Positions 42,831 to 52,647 of a DNA stretch of 64,000 bases are shown here, in pieces; the first letter of the stretch is position 1; each line of letters opens with the position of its first letter. Location of the stretch: contig OY855903.1 in the NCBI GenBank assembly GCA_963693305.1, positions 29,834,598 through 29,898,597 of the forward strand. The letters are read 5' to 3'. This DNA comes from Meandrina meandrites. Taxonomy: Eukaryota > Cnidaria > Anthozoa > Scleractinia > Meandrinidae. The position numbers were made by a program, and so were the translations under genes. The notes below the pieces were generated by a model that saw nothing but the letters and a program-made list of their open reading frames with translations, searched no databases and was not told the origin of the DNA.

Positions 42831-43550
42831 ACAAGATCGCACTCACGGGTGATCACATTCATCACGTCGCCATCTCGCTCGGAGTCCTACAACGTCGCGC
42901 CGTATTCTCGTATGTATGTATGATCACACCTTCGCGTTGAGATTAAAGCGTCGCGGCGTGATCCTGGCATTGGCGGCGGGATTGCGCTAATCGCACCGAG
43001 AAAGAGCGAGGAGTTCTACATATAAAGTGGCGAAACCTTCTACCTAATCGCGCCCCTTTGGTGATTTGTTGTGCCGCGAGCGATTATATTTGGTATGTAA
43101 CGCAGGAGACGATTTCATCTTCTCTATTACGTAAAAACCTTTTAAATAGCGGCGCTTGCTTGAAAGTACAATCGTGTGGCGATCGCTCTAATCGTCTCGC
43201 GTTTATACGTGGCAAACACAGTCGCGACAATTCCCCTGTAAAACGCGGCGCGACGACTGTAAACCCAATAGCAATCGCGGCTATAGCATCGCGATCACAA
43301 CTACAGCGCCGCGAAAAAAGCGACCCTGGCTGAATTTCCGGCGCGAAAGTAATAAATCGCGTCGCGAACGCAATGCGATTACGTAAAGCCCCCCTAAATG
43401 GCGGCGCGATTGTTATAAATCGCGTCGCGGCTGCGCTCATCGCATCACGTTAACGCTCATCGCGCTCATCGCGGCGCGATCGCGCTCACCTACAATCGCG
43501 TCGCGATGGCGACAAATCGCGGCGCGATCGCGGTAAAATTTTTACAAGGG
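42830..43550. repeat. GC-rich, CpG-dense TCGCGGCGCGAT repeat block
   Basis: Dozens of overlapping ATCGCGTCGCGA / ATCGCGGCGCGAT motifs, densest at 43330-43540. Reading frames through it are Arg/Ala-rich artefacts. With the similar block at 36.96-37.2 kb it may mark the two subterminal regions of one 6.6-kb element. Confidence 0.55.
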
Positions 43551-43861
43551 ATATTAAAACAAAAAAAAAACGTTCGAAATTGAATGTCCATGTTTGTTCG
43601 TTTATCGGCATCTTACCATCTGCATTTATCTTTCCCTCGTCTGGTAGTCATTTCAAAACAGAGAGACGCCCAAAACTAGAGATATACTAGGACTCTGGCC
43701 TAACTCAAACTCTAACCCTATTCGCAGAACTACGCGGGAACTACACAGCCAAGTCAATACCACGATCTTTAGGTTGTTTTTTAATACCCACAAAATTCCC
43801 ACTTAAATCAAGCCACCCCAAAAAATAGTGAATTTCAACGGCTAATGGAGCCAAAATCAAT

Positions 43862-43929
43862 CAACCTCGTTCCCAGGGCTTTTCCCGACCGCCCCCACGA
43901 AGAAGGGAAAAGCCCTGGGAACGAGGTTG
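43862..43929. mobile_element. 68-bp hairpin mini-element with target duplication
   Basis: Palindrome starting caacctcgttcccagggctt, flanked by direct repeat aaaatcaat (43853-43861 and 43930-43938). Same ends as the 64-bp copy at 30980. A decayed relative follows at about 43978-44092. Region 43930-44981 holds no gene. Confidence 0.7.
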
Positions 43930-44981
43930 AAAATCAATCATTCGAAGGAGGCGCGCCTTTGTGGTCAGCAGCAATCTCGTACCTCGAGTCTTCGTTCCTT
44001 CGTTCGTCCCTTCGTTCTCCTTCGTTCCTTACTCACGCTTCCGCCGGTCAAGTGTAACGAAGACCTTAACGAAGACCCTGGGTACGAGGTTGGGTGGTTG
44101 GGTCAGCAGGTTCACGTTAAACACATGCTCATTGCAAAAACATTTCGTCATCGTTTGAGTTGGCTGCCATATTGTTTGGGGTTTGGGAAGTACTTTATTG
44201 GAAAATCGCCGTGGATTTTTACGACTTTCCTCGCCTCTGCGGTCCATGATTAGAAATGGCAAAAGCAGAACAAGTGCTGAAGCTTGAACCAGCTTCAGAA
44301 TTACGCTTTCGGGGTAATTCTTGTTTCTACTGTCGTTACATATTGTTGTATAAAGTCGTCTCAGACTTGAATCAAGTACAGCTTATCAGATATTAACTAT
44401 GCATTCACCTGGTTTATTGTGATTTGTAGGATCTTTTACAACAGTCGTCACAGCAAATCTTAAACTCACGAACCCCACGGAAAAGAAAGTATGTTTCAAG
44501 GTAAAAACTACGGCGCCAAAGCGGTACTGCGTTCGTCCGAACAGTGGCTTTGTCGAAGCTCACGGTGTTGTTGAAGTGGCCGGTAGGTTTAACAATTTTA
44601 CATTCAACCTTATGAAGTCGACATACATATTTTATCAAGCGAGTCAGGTGTATGTTTAGGCTTATGGGAATGTGTATGTGGCAAGCTTTTGTGATGTAGC
44701 GAAACCCGATCGAAATTGTATACCTTGTATTTTGTCACATGAGATCTGTCGTAACACGTAAATGCTAATCAGGATCTATTTCCAAAAGTTTAATAATGAT
44801 TTTATTTATAACATGCAAATTATCACGTGTTGTTTGCTCCACAGATAAATAATTATTATATACCTACGTTTTCATTTCGTATATTTGAAATATCCCGAAA
44901 CATTTTTCGTGTGCAGTGTAGTCACGAAAACCTCGTTGCATGTGACATGGAACTCCGCAGGAATATCTACATCCTCGTGTC

Positions 44982-45583
44982 TTAAGGTGATTCCATAATT
45001 ATGTTATGAGCATTGCAAAAATGCAATAAAAAATGGGGGTCACCATGCTCGTTTTTGTGCAACCTGGACGGCTATTATGGTAAATATATGACCCTCGAGG
45101 TTATATTAGGAATCCTAGTAATCCGAAAAGGGAGCTATCATTTCTAGAAAAAATCATTTCTTGCATTAAAATATTGCAGCAGTTAAACAAAATAGACGTT
45201 AATCTTACATAACAAACTATTTTAATTGAACTGGAATTAAGATTATAAAAGAAATTAGAGATTTTGCCACGTGCGCACGTAAGCAGCACTACCAAAATAC
45301 ATGCTTTTTAATGCATTCAAATAAAAATATCTCAAAATAGAATAATCAACTTTTCTTTAAATCGCAATATATTGTAGTCAACTGTATGTCATTTAAGTTA
45401 ATGCCTTAAAAAATGGGGGTCACCGTGCTCGTTTAGAAGAAAATAACCATTAATTTCCCTGCTAAGCTTAATCTGAAGGAAATGCCTTAATGTTGAGTGT
45501 GTGAGCGCTTGTGCGCGTGCTAAATGACGCGAAAAATCATGCGCAGCAAGGATACGCAATGCAATTCAGTGGAATCACCTTAA
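44982..45583. mobile_element. TTAA-flanked foldback element (602 bp)
   Basis: Ends TTAAGGTGATTCCA / TGGAATCACCTTAA. Two GGGGGTCACC motifs at about 45035 and 45415, each followed by rTGCTCGTTT. The stretch 45584-46168 up to the Polinton shows no feature. Confidence 0.7.
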
Positions 45584-46168
45584 TTAAACTGCTAGTGATT
45601 TTTGATTCATAGTTTGTAATGTGTGACAATTCCCAACAAAATATTTATTCCCATCATCATTCCATTATGTGCTTTTCCTTTTTGTATTTTACCATCAAAA
45701 ACAAGGTGATTTGTGTTTAGTAGCAGTTGTGCTATTTGTATAGCTAAAAGTGTTTTGAAGTGCAATTTAGAATAAATAAGCACCAAATGTTATGTTGATG
45801 TGTAAAGTAAATTTTGGATATAAAGCAACACTGTATCAGTTGCTGAATAAAATGGTTACTGATTAAATGCTGGGGTCTGAATAAATGCTGGGTTCAAATA
45901 AATGAGGGTGCACATGGACTTTTGTACTGAGGTATAAACATTTATCTGAGGACCAGTGTTTATTTGAACCTGGCATTTTTACAATTAATTCTCTAACTTG
46001 GTGTGCTTGTTTTTAATATTAAATGAACCCCCATGGCAGGGCTGTTATTAAGAGCCATAACCGTAACACATGTTATGGCTGAGTCAACTTGATGTTATGG
46101 GTGAAGATGTTGATTGGTGTTTTCTTACACATGCATACAGAGGGAAATGCTACGGTGATAATAACTTC

Positions 46169-46337
46169 ACACACATAGGAGTTACTGGTTCTCAGACAAA
46201 AATGAAAAAAACATGTGAACAAAAAAGTTTTAGCTAAAAACTCAGCTCCCACAGGTCGCTTCGTTTTTAGCAAACTTTTTTGTTCACATGTTTTTTTCAT
46301 TTTTCTCTGAGAACCAGTAACTCCTATGTGTGTCGCA
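46169..46337. repeat. nested palindrome at the left Polinton tip
   Basis: The arm acacacataggagttactgg...aaaaaagttttagctaaaaac pairs with its inverse ending at 46337. There is one 2-nt bulge and a few mismatches; the loop contains cagctcccacaggtcgc. The same structure sits at 62201-62369. Confidence 0.85.
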
Positions 46338-46559
46338 CATAAATAGAAACCGTGAAAAGTGTGTCGCACATAAATAGTAAAATAAAAAGAAACCGCATAA
46401 AAGGCCCAATAAACAAAATAAGCATCACCAAAGTAAACAAAAAAAGAAACAAATCAACAAAACGTAAAACAAAAAAACAAAGCCCCCCAAGCACATAACA
46501 AAATAAATAGTCCCAGAATTATTTTCTATTTAAACAATTATCTGCACTTGTATATACGG
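46169..46559. repeat. Polinton left terminal inverted repeat
   Basis: 391 bp matching the right end base for base in my reading. The outer 169 bp (46169-46337) is itself a palindrome with a 20-nt loop. It is followed by two direct copies of gtgtgtcgcacataaatag (about 46328 and 46358), then an A-rich half and a TATATA just before the polymerase start. Confidence 0.95.
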
Positions 46560-46563
46560 CGGG
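46545..46563 (+). promoter_or_regulatory. TIR-internal promoter of the polymerase gene
   Basis: cttgtataTAcgg lies 5 to 18 nt before the ATG. The identical sequence precedes the 130-residue gene at the other end, so both terminal genes would be driven by the same TIR-borne promoter. Inferred from position and identity. Confidence 0.5.
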
Positions 46564-49500
46564 ATGGCGCACACATACAATTCGTATATTTTGAATACAA
46601 TTTATGGACCTGAAAGTGAAATAATACGTGATAGATTTAAAATAAGTCAGACAAATTTTCAAGAATGGCTTCGTGTTTGGATAATGGATATATCTGTAAC
46701 AAACCCAAACAAAAGAGATATTTTTATGTTTAAAGACGGGAATAAAGAAAAGTACATAAACCTGATACAGAATGAAATAAAAAACTTGGGAAGTGTAAAG
46801 GTGAGCTTTGGGCTAAAAGTTAACTTTGAAACAGAAAGAAACGGAGAATTGCAAGAAATGTCGCACTATTTTAAAGAGAACCAGCCGCACGTTTTTACCA
46901 GGTTTGACAGAGAACAGATAGAAGAAAAATACGAAGAATTCATGGACAGAATAAGGGGGGAAATAGAAAACTGGTCAATGCAGGGATCGGGATGGGATAT
47001 CGAAAGCATAGAGATGGCCTACATAAACGTAGCAAAATATGTGCCATTACGCGGAGGAAGCTATTTGCCACTTCCAGCCAAACTGGCAAACAAAAAAGCA
47101 ATAGTAAACGTGAAAAACAAAGACAATGAATGTCTGAAGTGGGCATTGAGATCAGCATTATATCCACCCGAAGACGGTGTACATCCAGAAAGGCCAAGCA
47201 AATATAATCCCAAAAACGATTGGGTAAACTACGAGGGTATTGACTTCCCAACGCCGCTAAAACAAATCGACAAGCTAGAAAAACAAAACCAAAACCTGGC
47301 GATAAACGTTTTCGGATGGGAAAAAGACACCGTAATAGTGCACAGAATAAGTGAGAAAGAAAAAAGCGTAAAAAGGATAAATCTAATGCTAATCGAATCA
47401 GGGGAGAGGCAGCATTACTGCTGGGTAAAAAGGGTAAACGCGCTGCTATTCGACAAGGCAATAAACAACAAAACATTTTACTGCATGTTCTGCTTATCGC
47501 GTTTCACAAGAGCGCACGTGCTGGTGGAACACGAAAAGCACTGCAATGGTGTGAATGGGAGGCCAACAAAGATAGACATGCCGGAAGAGGGAAACAACAA
47601 CCTGACCTTTAAAAACTATTACAAACAGATGAAAGCGCCATACGTGATATACGCAGATTTTGAGGCGTTACTAAGAAAGTTCAAAGGATGCGAGCGGGAC
47701 CCAGAAAACTACAAAAACAAAAGTTACACAGAAAAGACGGAGCACCATGAGGCGTGCGGCTACTCATTTGTTGTAGTAAGAAGTGACGGGCAAGTTACAG
47801 GGCCCATTGTATACAGGGGAGAAAATGTGGTAAGGTCATTTTTAGAAAGGTTGGTAATAGTAAAAGACAAAATAAGAGAAAACCTTGAGAAAATAAAACC
47901 CATAGCATTGACAAACAAAGATTGGTATGAATTTAAAAACGCACAAAGCTGTTACATCTGTGAAAAGAAGCTTGTAAAAGAAAACTTTTGGGATTCATTG
48001 CCGGTTTACGCAACAGGTTACATAACAAAAAAAGAGAAATACCAGGGGCAGTACCACAAAAGGTGTTTTTACGAAGAGCAAAATTACCAAAACGAAATTA
48101 TGGAAATGATGTGTCAAAACGCAACAAAAGAAGCTGATTTTGAAATAATAAAGCTGAAAAAGCCGGATAAAGATGACAAGCAGAAAGCAAAAGAACAAAC
48201 CAACTGCTACAAATGCAAAAAGTCACTTCTTCAAAAGAACTACAGGAACGCGGTAAAAGACCATTGTCATCTAACGGGTAAATACCGAGGGGCAGCGCAC
48301 AGCGAATGCAACCTAAAACTAAAAATAACCCCCAAAACGCACCAGGTACCAGTTATATTTCACAACCTGAGGGGATACGACGCGCACCATTTGATGCAGG
48401 CAATGGCAAATCTAAATAAAGAGGTAAAATGTGTGGCCAACAACATGGAAAAATACATAACCTTTTCGGTAGACGGCCTGCGCTTTATAGACAGCTTGAA
48501 CTTTCTGCAAGGAAGCTTGGACTCGCTGGTAAAAGCAACGCCCAAGGAGGCACTAAAAATCACAGAATCAATATCAAGCTGCAGCGATCTTTTGTACAAA
48601 AAAGGGATTTATCCGCACGAATACATGGATTCATGGGAGAAATTTAGTGAAAGGTGCCTCCCCCCTAAAGAAGAATTTTACAGCAGCCTAACCGATGAGC
48701 ACATCACCGAAGATGAATACAACCACGCGCGTACAGTATGGGATATGTTTAGTTGTAAAACATTGGGAGATTACCATGACCTTTACGTAAAAACGGATGT
48801 GACCCTGCTGGCAGACGTGTTTGAAAACTTCCGCGAACTGTGTCTGAAGAAGTATGGACTTGATCCGGCGCACTATTTCACATCACCAGGTCTGTCATGG
48901 GATGCACTTTTAAAAATGACAGGTGTAAATCTCGAGCTGCTGACAGACCATGATATGCATCTTTTCGTGGAAAGAGGAATTCGGGGGGGTATCTCAATGG
49001 TGAGCAAAAGGTATGCGAAAGCGAACAACCCGCTGCTAACAGACTACGATGAAAGCAAGCCAAAAAGCTACATAATATACCTGGATGCGAACAATCTTTA
49101 CGGCTGGGCAATGAGCAAGCCCCTCCCCAAAAGCGGTTTTAAATGGAAACGGGTGATGCCAACAGAGGAAGAAATACTAAACAAAAAAGAAAACGCCAAG
49201 CAAGGATGGATATTAGAAGTTGATTTGGAATACCCGGCAGAGCTGCACAAAGAGCACAACAGTTACCCGCTAGCGCCGGAGAAAAAAGTTGTAAAAAAGG
49301 AAAACATGTCAGACTACCAAAACAAACTGATAAAAGATCTTGACCTGAAAATTCCAAACAGCAAAAAGCTTCTGCTCACGCTCGAAGACAAAAACGATTA
49401 CGTGGTGCACTATGAAAACCTGAAATTTTATCTGAAGCAGGGTATGAGGCTGAAACGGGTAAAAAGGGTGTTGGAGTTCGATCAAGAGTGCTGGATGGAG

Positions 49501-50661
49501 CCTTACATCCGCATGAACACAGACTTTAGAAAGCTGGCGAAAAATGACTTTGAAAAGAACTTTTACAAGCTGATGAACAATTCAGTTTTTGGCAAAACGA
49601 TGGAGAACCTACGAAACAGGGTAGACATAAGAATCGTTCGCAGCAATGAACAAGACAAAATAAGAAAACTCGTGGCCAGCCCTTTATACTCAAGGCACGT
49701 TATCTTTACAAACGACCTGGAGGGCATTGACATGCACAAAAGTCGCCTGCTGCTAAATAAACCCGTTTACACAGGAATGACAATTCTGGATAAAAGCAAA
49801 ATCCTGATGTATGACTTTTTTTACAACCACCTGAAAAAGCAGTACGGCGAGAAATGTGAGCTGCTGTACACAGACACGGACAGCCTGCTGCTTGACATTA
49901 AAACAGAAAATGTCTACAAAGATATCGAAAGAAACAAGAGCTTTTACGACACATCGGACTACCCGAAGGATAATCCGCTGCACTCAACGGTTAACAAAAA
50001 AGTTTTGGGAAAAATGAAAGACGAGTGCGCGGGACTGCCAATATCTGAGTATGTGGGGCTGAGGTCAAAGATGTACTCCATCATGACGGAAGGTGAAAGC
50101 AAAAAAGGGTTGGACAAAATAAAGGAAGACTTTCCTGAGGCGGAAATAAAAGAGTTTGACTGTTGGAAGGGAAAAGCTTGCAGGGCAATAGTGGGGAAAG
50201 ACCCGGATTTGGTTGAAAAAATTAAAAAGAAATTTCCCAAAGTAGAGGTAAAGATGGGGTGCGGGTGCACGTGCCTAAGTTGCTTTTCCACTTTGCTGAT
50301 GGTGGATGAAACCAACATAAGAAAAGCAAAAGGGGTGAAAAAAAATATCATAAAGAAGAAGATAAAGCACGAGCAGTACAAAACCGCGCTGTTTAAAAAA
50401 GAGCAAATGTGGCACGGAATGAAAATGTTGCGAAGTGATGGGCACGAGATTTACGGCATACATGTAAATAAAATTTCACTGTCCCCGTTTGATTCAAAGC
50501 GCTGGATAGCTGAAGACGGTGTAAAAACAAAGGCTTACGGGTACAACAGTGCAATGGAAGAAATAGAAGCTTTATTAGCTAATACGGAAATGGAAGAAAT
50601 AGAATTAACAAATACAGAAATGAAAGAATTAGAAGAAGCGTTAAAGTCGCTCGGGGGGTAA
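46564..50661 (+). CDS. polB: protein-primed DNA polymerase B (Polinton pPolB)
   Basis: Replicates the element from its ends using a protein primer. 1365 residues. Order: N-terminal region without clear match; C2H2-like zinc finger (about 307-327); exonuclease motif ExoI YADFEALL (363-370); two Cys pairs and an HNH/endonuclease-VII-like segment DHCHLTGKYRGAAHSECN (566-583); ExoII NLRGYDAHH (601-609); ExoIII YVKTDVTLLAD (741-751); PolA YLDANNLYGWAM (839-850); a TPR1-like insertion with YPLAPE (901-906); PolB KLMNNSVFGKT (1002-1012); PolC YTDTDS (1102-1107). All metal-binding Asp residues are present. The start ATG lies 395 bp from the element end. The 3' end overlaps the convergent integrase by 21 bp. 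Confidence 0.95.
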   Translation: MAHTYNSYILNTIYGPESEIIRDRFKISQTNFQEWLRVWIMDISVTNPNKRDIFMFKDGNKEKYINLIQNEIKNLGSVKVSFGLKVNFETERNGELQEMSHYFKENQPHVFTRFDREQIEEKYEEFMDRIRGEIENWSMQGSGWDIESIEMAYINVAKYVPLRGGSYLPLPAKLANKKAIVNVKNKDNECLKWALRSALYPPEDGVHPERPSKYNPKNDWVNYEGIDFPTPLKQIDKLEKQNQNLAINVFGWEKDTVIVHRISEKEKSVKRINLMLIESGERQHYCWVKRVNALLFDKAINNKTFYCMFCLSRFTRAHVLVEHEKHCNGVNGRPTKIDMPEEGNNNLTFKNYYKQMKAPYVIYADFEALLRKFKGCERDPENYKNKSYTEKTEHHEACGYSFVVVRSDGQVTGPIVYRGENVVRSFLERLVIVKDKIRENLEKIKPIALTNKDWYEFKNAQSCYICEKKLVKENFWDSLPVYATGYITKKEKYQGQYHKRCFYEEQNYQNEIMEMMCQNATKEADFEIIKLKKPDKDDKQKAKEQTNCYKCKKSLLQKNYRNAVKDHCHLTGKYRGAAHSECNLKLKITPKTHQVPVIFHNLRGYDAHHLMQAMANLNKEVKCVANNMEKYITFSVDGLRFIDSLNFLQGSLDSLVKATPKEALKITESISSCSDLLYKKGIYPHEYMDSWEKFSERCLPPKEEFYSSLTDEHITEDEYNHARTVWDMFSCKTLGDYHDLYVKTDVTLLADVFENFRELCLKKYGLDPAHYFTSPGLSWDALLKMTGVNLELLTDHDMHLFVERGIRGGISMVSKRYAKANNPLLTDYDESKPKSYIIYLDANNLYGWAMSKPLPKSGFKWKRVMPTEEEILNKKENAKQGWILEVDLEYPAELHKEHNSYPLAPEKKVVKKENMSDYQNKLIKDLDLKIPNSKKLLLTLEDKNDYVVHYENLKFYLKQGMRLKRVKRVLEFDQECWMEPYIRMNTDFRKLAKNDFEKNFYKLMNNSVFGKTMENLRNRVDIRIVRSNEQDKIRKLVASPLYSRHVIFTNDLEGIDMHKSRLLLNKPVYTGMTILDKSKILMYDFFYNHLKKQYGEKCELLYTDTDSLLLDIKTENVYKDIERNKSFYDTSDYPKDNPLHSTVNKKVLGKMKDECAGLPISEYVGLRSKMYSIMTEGESKKGLDKIKEDFPEAEIKEFDCWKGKACRAIVGKDPDLVEKIKKKFPKVEVKMGCGCTCLSCFSTLLMVDETNIRKAKGVKKNIIKKKIKHEQYKTALFKKEQMWHGMKMLRSDGHEIYGIHVNKISLSPFDSKRWIAEDGVKTKAYGYNSAMEEIEALLANTEMEEIELTNTEMKELEEALKSLGG

Positions 50662-51633
50662 TTGTGTGTTTGGAGGCACAACAAGCAGTTCTTCACGCAC
50701 AAAGCCTCGCTTGGGCCCGTCGTGCAAATAGTAAAGAACGGGCTGATTCGGTTTGGTAAAAGAACGTTCAATGTTGTAAACTTTCAAAGACCAGATTGGA
50801 TCAGTGGCTCTTTTCACACCACCTTCAAGCTCACCAGGTTGGTACAAATACCTAACATTCACAAGAGAGGGGAGCTTTTTTTCGCTTTGTCCAACAGGTC
50901 TCAAATAAGGTGTGGATGGCTTTGCATAAATATTTTTTTCTTTGATGGCAACTACAGGTTTCTTGCCGATAAGGCTTGTTACTTCATTGTTTAGAGCGGC
51001 CACAACTTCAGGAAGTCTTTTTACCCACGCCGTGTACCGCTGTCCCTCAGGCATTCGCATTTCAACTGCGTACTGGTGCCCAAACAAGCGCTCAGCCAGG
51101 GTGCGGTTAAAACGTTCAACAATGGCCTGATCACGGTGAATGTCAACTCGCCCACGCCGAATATATGTTTTGTGATTTTCCATTTCTTTTGTAACAGCTC
51201 CCATGAATTCACGCCCAGGGTCAACCTGCAGTAGTTCAGGCCATTTCAGAGGCGAGCGTTTGTAAATTCTCTTAAAAGCAAGGGCAACTTCATCAGAGTT
51301 TTTAGAGGTCAAGGGTTCAGCTTCTTTGAATCGGCTGGCAACATCAACAACTGTGAGTGCATATTTGAAAACTTTGCGCCCGCGTGGCAGTTTGTCATGT
51401 GGTAAAAAAAGAAGATCCGCCTGATGCACTTTGTTTGGTGTAGGAACATCAAATTTCGGCCGAGGAATGCGCTTCGGTGCTGGGAGGAATATCTGCCAGA
51501 GTGCTTGCTTGAACAGCCACTTTTTTGCGGTTTCTTCTGGTACCTTGGCAGCTTCAGATAATTTTTTGATTGCGGCAAAACCTTTCCAGTAGCCCCCAGG
51601 GCTATAGTATATCTTTGCGAGTTTGGCATCCAT
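50641..51633 (-). CDS. int: retroviral-type integrase (rve) of the Polinton
   Basis: Inserts the element DNA. 330 residues. The catalytic core shows Asp73 in HQADLLFLP, Asp138 in QVDPGREF and Glu173 in VERFNRTL, the last two about 35 residues apart as in DD35E enzymes. The N-terminus is a helical DNA-binding segment without an obvious HHCC zinc site. The C-terminal part (about 265-330) carries the SH3-like end usual in Polinton integrases. Converges with the polymerase gene (21-bp overlap). First of an all-minus block that reads toward the left. Confidence 0.92.
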   Translation of the reverse strand: MDAKLAKIYYSPGGYWKGFAAIKKLSEAAKVPEETAKKWLFKQALWQIFLPAPKRIPRPKFDVPTPNKVHQADLLFLPHDKLPRGRKVFKYALTVVDVASRFKEAEPLTSKNSDEVALAFKRIYKRSPLKWPELLQVDPGREFMGAVTKEMENHKTYIRRGRVDIHRDQAIVERFNRTLAERLFGHQYAVEMRMPEGQRYTAWVKRLPEVVAALNNEVTSLIGKKPVVAIKEKNIYAKPSTPYLRPVGQSEKKLPSLVNVRYLYQPGELEGGVKRATDPIWSLKVYNIERSFTKPNQPVLYYLHDGPKRGFVREELLVVPPNTQLPPERL

Positions 51634-51657
51634 CTATAAGTAAGGAATTAAAAAAGT

Positions 51658-52080
51658 TTAAAGGAAACGAAAGGCAGCATAGCCCAAAGCAAGAGCCCCG
51701 GCACCCACGAACATGAGTTCACCATTTTTTTGCTGCTGGCTTGGTTGATAGAAATCTGAGAACTTGGGTTCTTTGGGGGGTATCATTTGTTTGTCAGGGT
51801 GCGCCTGGTTGTACAGTTTGAAGGCGTAGTCAGTGTTAGTAAAGTTCTGTTTGGCCTGCTCTTTTATTTGCGTGTTAGTCGCAATCCAGTCGAGAAGTTT
51901 GGTGCGGTCACGGGAGTATTTGGCATAAGCTGCTTGATACGCCTCGAGAGCTTTGTCATGTCGTACTTTTTCATCAAGTGCAGCGTCACCTCCGCCAAGT
52001 GCCTTCGCAAGATAATTGCCACCAATAAAAGCAGCAGCATTCAATATAGCCCCACCAGCCATAATCGCGATACTTGCCAT
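51658..52080 (-). CDS. Polinton membrane-associated protein, 140 aa
   Basis: No function assigned. It begins with a hydrophobic Ala/Gly segment (about 3-28), has a charged, Tyr/Lys-rich middle with DWIATN, and ends in a second hydrophobic segment (about 120-138). I recall similar proteins next to the integrase in other cnidarian Polintons, unverified. It probably belongs to the capsid or membrane layer. A CAAC-NNN-GTTG palindrome lies 41 bp upstream of the ATG. Confidence 0.75.
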   Translation of the reverse strand: MASIAIMAGGAILNAAAFIGGNYLAKALGGGDAALDEKVRHDKALEAYQAAYAKYSRDRTKLLDWIATNTQIKEQAKQNFTNTDYAFKLYNQAHPDKQMIPPKEPKFSDFYQPSQQQKNGELMFVGAGALALGYAAFRFL

Positions 52081-52120
52081 TGTGTTATATAACAGAGCAG
52101 AGTTTTTTCAAATAATAATT

Positions 52121-52136
52121 TATCAACAAAGTTGAT
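52121..52136. promoter_or_regulatory. CAAC-NNN-GTTG palindrome, site 1
   Basis: TATCAACAAAGTTGAT, 41 bp upstream of the 140-residue gene. Confidence 0.6.
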
Positions 52137-52139
52137 GGG

Positions 52140-52155
52140 GTGTGGGGCTTGCCCC
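52140..52155. terminator. GC-rich hairpin between the 73- and 140-aa genes
   Basis: 7-bp arms gtggggc / gccccac with a 2-nt loop in otherwise AT-rich spacer, right after the stop of the 73-residue gene. A transcript-end or RNA-structure role is a guess. Confidence 0.3.
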
Positions 52156-52157
52156 AC

Positions 52158-52379
52158 TTACATGCTGGTGGGAAGGATTTTTTGGTCCTCCAGGTACTGT
52201 TTGAGCGCAATGCTACCTGCCATGACGGCGGTGAACTTCACATAGTTCATAGCACTGCTGCTGGGGTCAGAAGTAAAATTCTCTTTCACAACCTTTTTTG
52301 CGACCCAGCCGATGCCGGCGGCCAAACCGGTTATAGTAGCAGCATCCATGATGGTTTTAACAAGCTTGTTGTCTGACAT
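52158..52379 (-). CDS. Polinton small membrane protein, 73 aa
   Basis: Short protein with Gly/Ala-rich hydrophobic stretches (about 13-29 and 48-60) and the end KQYLEDQKILP. Function unknown. The ATG (52377-52379) is 4 bp from the palindrome TATCAACTTTGTTGATA. Downstream of its stop a GC-rich 16-bp hairpin (gtggggcttgccccac, 52140-52155) separates it from the next gene. Confidence 0.7.
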   Translation of the reverse strand: MSDNKLVKTIMDAATITGLAAGIGWVAKKVVKENFTSDPSSSAMNYVKFTAVMAGSIALKQYLEDQKILPTSM

Positions 52380-52383
52380 TATC

Positions 52384-52400
52384 TATCAACTTTGTTGATA
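52384..52400. promoter_or_regulatory. CAAC-NNN-GTTG palindrome, site 2
   Basis: TATCAACTTTGTTGATA, perfect 7-bp arms, 4 bp before the ATG of the 73-residue gene. Confidence 0.65.
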
Positions 52401-52434
52401 CGTATATAAAACATACAAAAAGTTTAAATAAAAA

Positions 52435-52596
52435 TTAATCTGTCTCTTCTGCGTTCGTGTCCGGGTCAAATATTGTGGCCTTCATAAGATCGCGGACTGT
52501 AAGAAAAATCTTCACATTGAAGTCGTACCATAACAGACCGATCCCAAAAATGGCTGCGGTTGAGATAAGAACTTGTGGAATATCAACTTTCTTCAT
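52435..52596 (-). CDS. Polinton single-span micro-protein, 53 aa
   Basis: Open frame from ATG at 52596 to TAA. It starts MKKVDIPQVLIS, then a membrane-spanning segment TAAIFGIGLLWY (about 13-24), a short amphipathic part and an acidic tail NAEETD. Supported by its place in the row of small minus-strand membrane genes, by the palindrome TATCAACAAAGTTGAT 9 bp before the ATG, and by fitting exactly into the gap between the 73- and 162-residue genes. Function unknown. Confidence 0.6.
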   Translation of the reverse strand: MKKVDIPQVLISTAAIFGIGLLWYDFNVKIFLTVRDLMKATIFDPDTNAEETD

Positions 52597-52605
52597 GATA
52601 TATTG

Positions 52606-52621
52606 TATCAACAAAGTTGAT
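52606..52621. promoter_or_regulatory. CAAC-NNN-GTTG palindrome, site 3
   Basis: TATCAACAAAGTTGAT, 9 bp before the ATG of the 53-residue gene. Confidence 0.6.
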
Positions 52622-52647
52622 GAGGTATAATATTAATTCGTAAATAT

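Noticed and set aside
43058..43440. Arg/Ala-rich frames on both strands
   Set aside because: Artefacts of the TCGCG repeat block.
43845..44262. Frames containing NLVPRV-type peptides
   Set aside because: Translations of the caacctcgttcccaggg hairpin elements; not genes.
46073..46369. Coding frame across the left TIR (same frame at 62169-62435)
   Set aside because: Translation of the palindromic TIR on one strand; it exists only because the repeat is open.
46940..47476. 178-codon frame antisense to the polymerase
   Set aside because: Shadow of the strongly coding opposite strand; low-complexity, no motif.
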